From Spirochaetaceae bacterium (lineage in GTDB: Bacteria > Spirochaetota > Spirochaetia > Treponematales > Breznakiellaceae): a stretch of DNA of 5,720 nt. A program made the position numbers and the translations under genes. The stretch covers positions 1-5,720 of the forward strand of contig JAIRPM010000146.1 of the NCBI GenBank assembly GCA_031257075.1, written 5' to 3'. Shown here one piece after another: positions 5,660 to 5,720 of this stretch. Every line of letters begins with the position of its first letter. The stretch's first letter is position 1. The notes under the pieces were generated by a model. The model ran no database searches. It had not been told where the DNA came from and saw only the letters and a list, made by a program, of their open reading frames with translations.

Positions 5660-5720
5660 ATGAAGAAGCAGAAGAACATTTTGGGGAAAGGGGCATGCTT
5701 GTCTTTTTCCTGGGGAAAGG
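5660..5720 (+). CDS. N-terminus of an unidentified protein, cut by the window end
   Basis: Twenty codons are visible, reading MKKQKNILGKGACLSFSWGK. GAGGAG at 5645-5650, nine bases before the ATG, is a good ribosome binding site, and a strong promoter lies upstream, so the start is well supported although the product cannot be named. The lysine-rich start resembles the n-region of a signal peptide, but the expected hydrophobic core is not clear in this frame. A run MLVFFLGK appears instead in another forward frame from 5695, which raises the possibility of a one-base indel; too little is visible to decide. Confidence 0.6.
   Translation, partial: MKKQKNILGKGACLSFSWGK
5682..5720 (+). repeat. 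10-bp direct repeat at the start of the last gene
   Basis: TGGGGAAAGG occurs at 5682-5691 and 5711-5720, with a period of 29 bases. Each copy encodes LGK(G), but in different reading frames, because 29 is not a multiple of three. The second copy touches the window edge, so its full length is unknown. Confidence 0.5.

Overview
This 5.7-kb window looks like ordinary chromosomal DNA from a diderm bacterium with roughly 55% GC coding DNA. A spirochaete of the Treponema type is my best guess, at low confidence. The guess rests on gene content, near-consensus sigma-70 promoters, good Shine-Dalgarno sites and a periplasmic binding protein without a lipobox. No single feature is diagnostic. I see no CRISPR array, insertion sequence, tRNA, rRNA or phage gene.

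Layout. (1) Positions 2-1213 (+) hold the C-terminal 403 residues of an FGGY-family sugar kinase, almost certainly xylulokinase (xylB); its N-terminus lies outside the window. (2) A convergent gene at 1239-1862 (-) encodes a TylF-type SAM-dependent methyltransferase. It is much AT-richer (about 39% GC by hand count) than its neighbours and has a perfect-consensus sigma-70 promoter and a strong ribosome binding site, so it looks like an acquired single-gene insert. (3) From 2031 to 5508 (+) runs a cluster of four genes: a secreted NitT/TauT (NMT1/THI5-like) binding protein, its ABC permease, its ABC ATPase, and ispE of the MEP isoprenoid pathway. The last three are translationally coupled: ATGA overlap between permease and ATPase, and an 8-base overlap between ATPase and ispE. 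A second promoter with an inverted repeat around its -35 box lies between binding protein and permease. (4) At 5557-5720 a strong promoter, a structured 5' leader and a good ribosome binding site introduce the first 20 codons of another gene cut by the window edge.

Functionally, genes 2031-4589 form one complete importer for a small organic solute. The substrate cannot be read from sequence; the fold family takes up nitrate, sulfonates or thiamine-type pyrimidines. IspE makes isoprenoid precursors and probably rides on the same transcript. Xylulokinase feeds the pentose phosphate pathway. No undescribed multi-gene system is evident. The points most worth a second look are regulatory: an apparently leaderless binding-protein mRNA, the inverted repeat over the internal promoter, a hairpin at the very 5' end of the last transcript, and a possible frameshift in that last gene.
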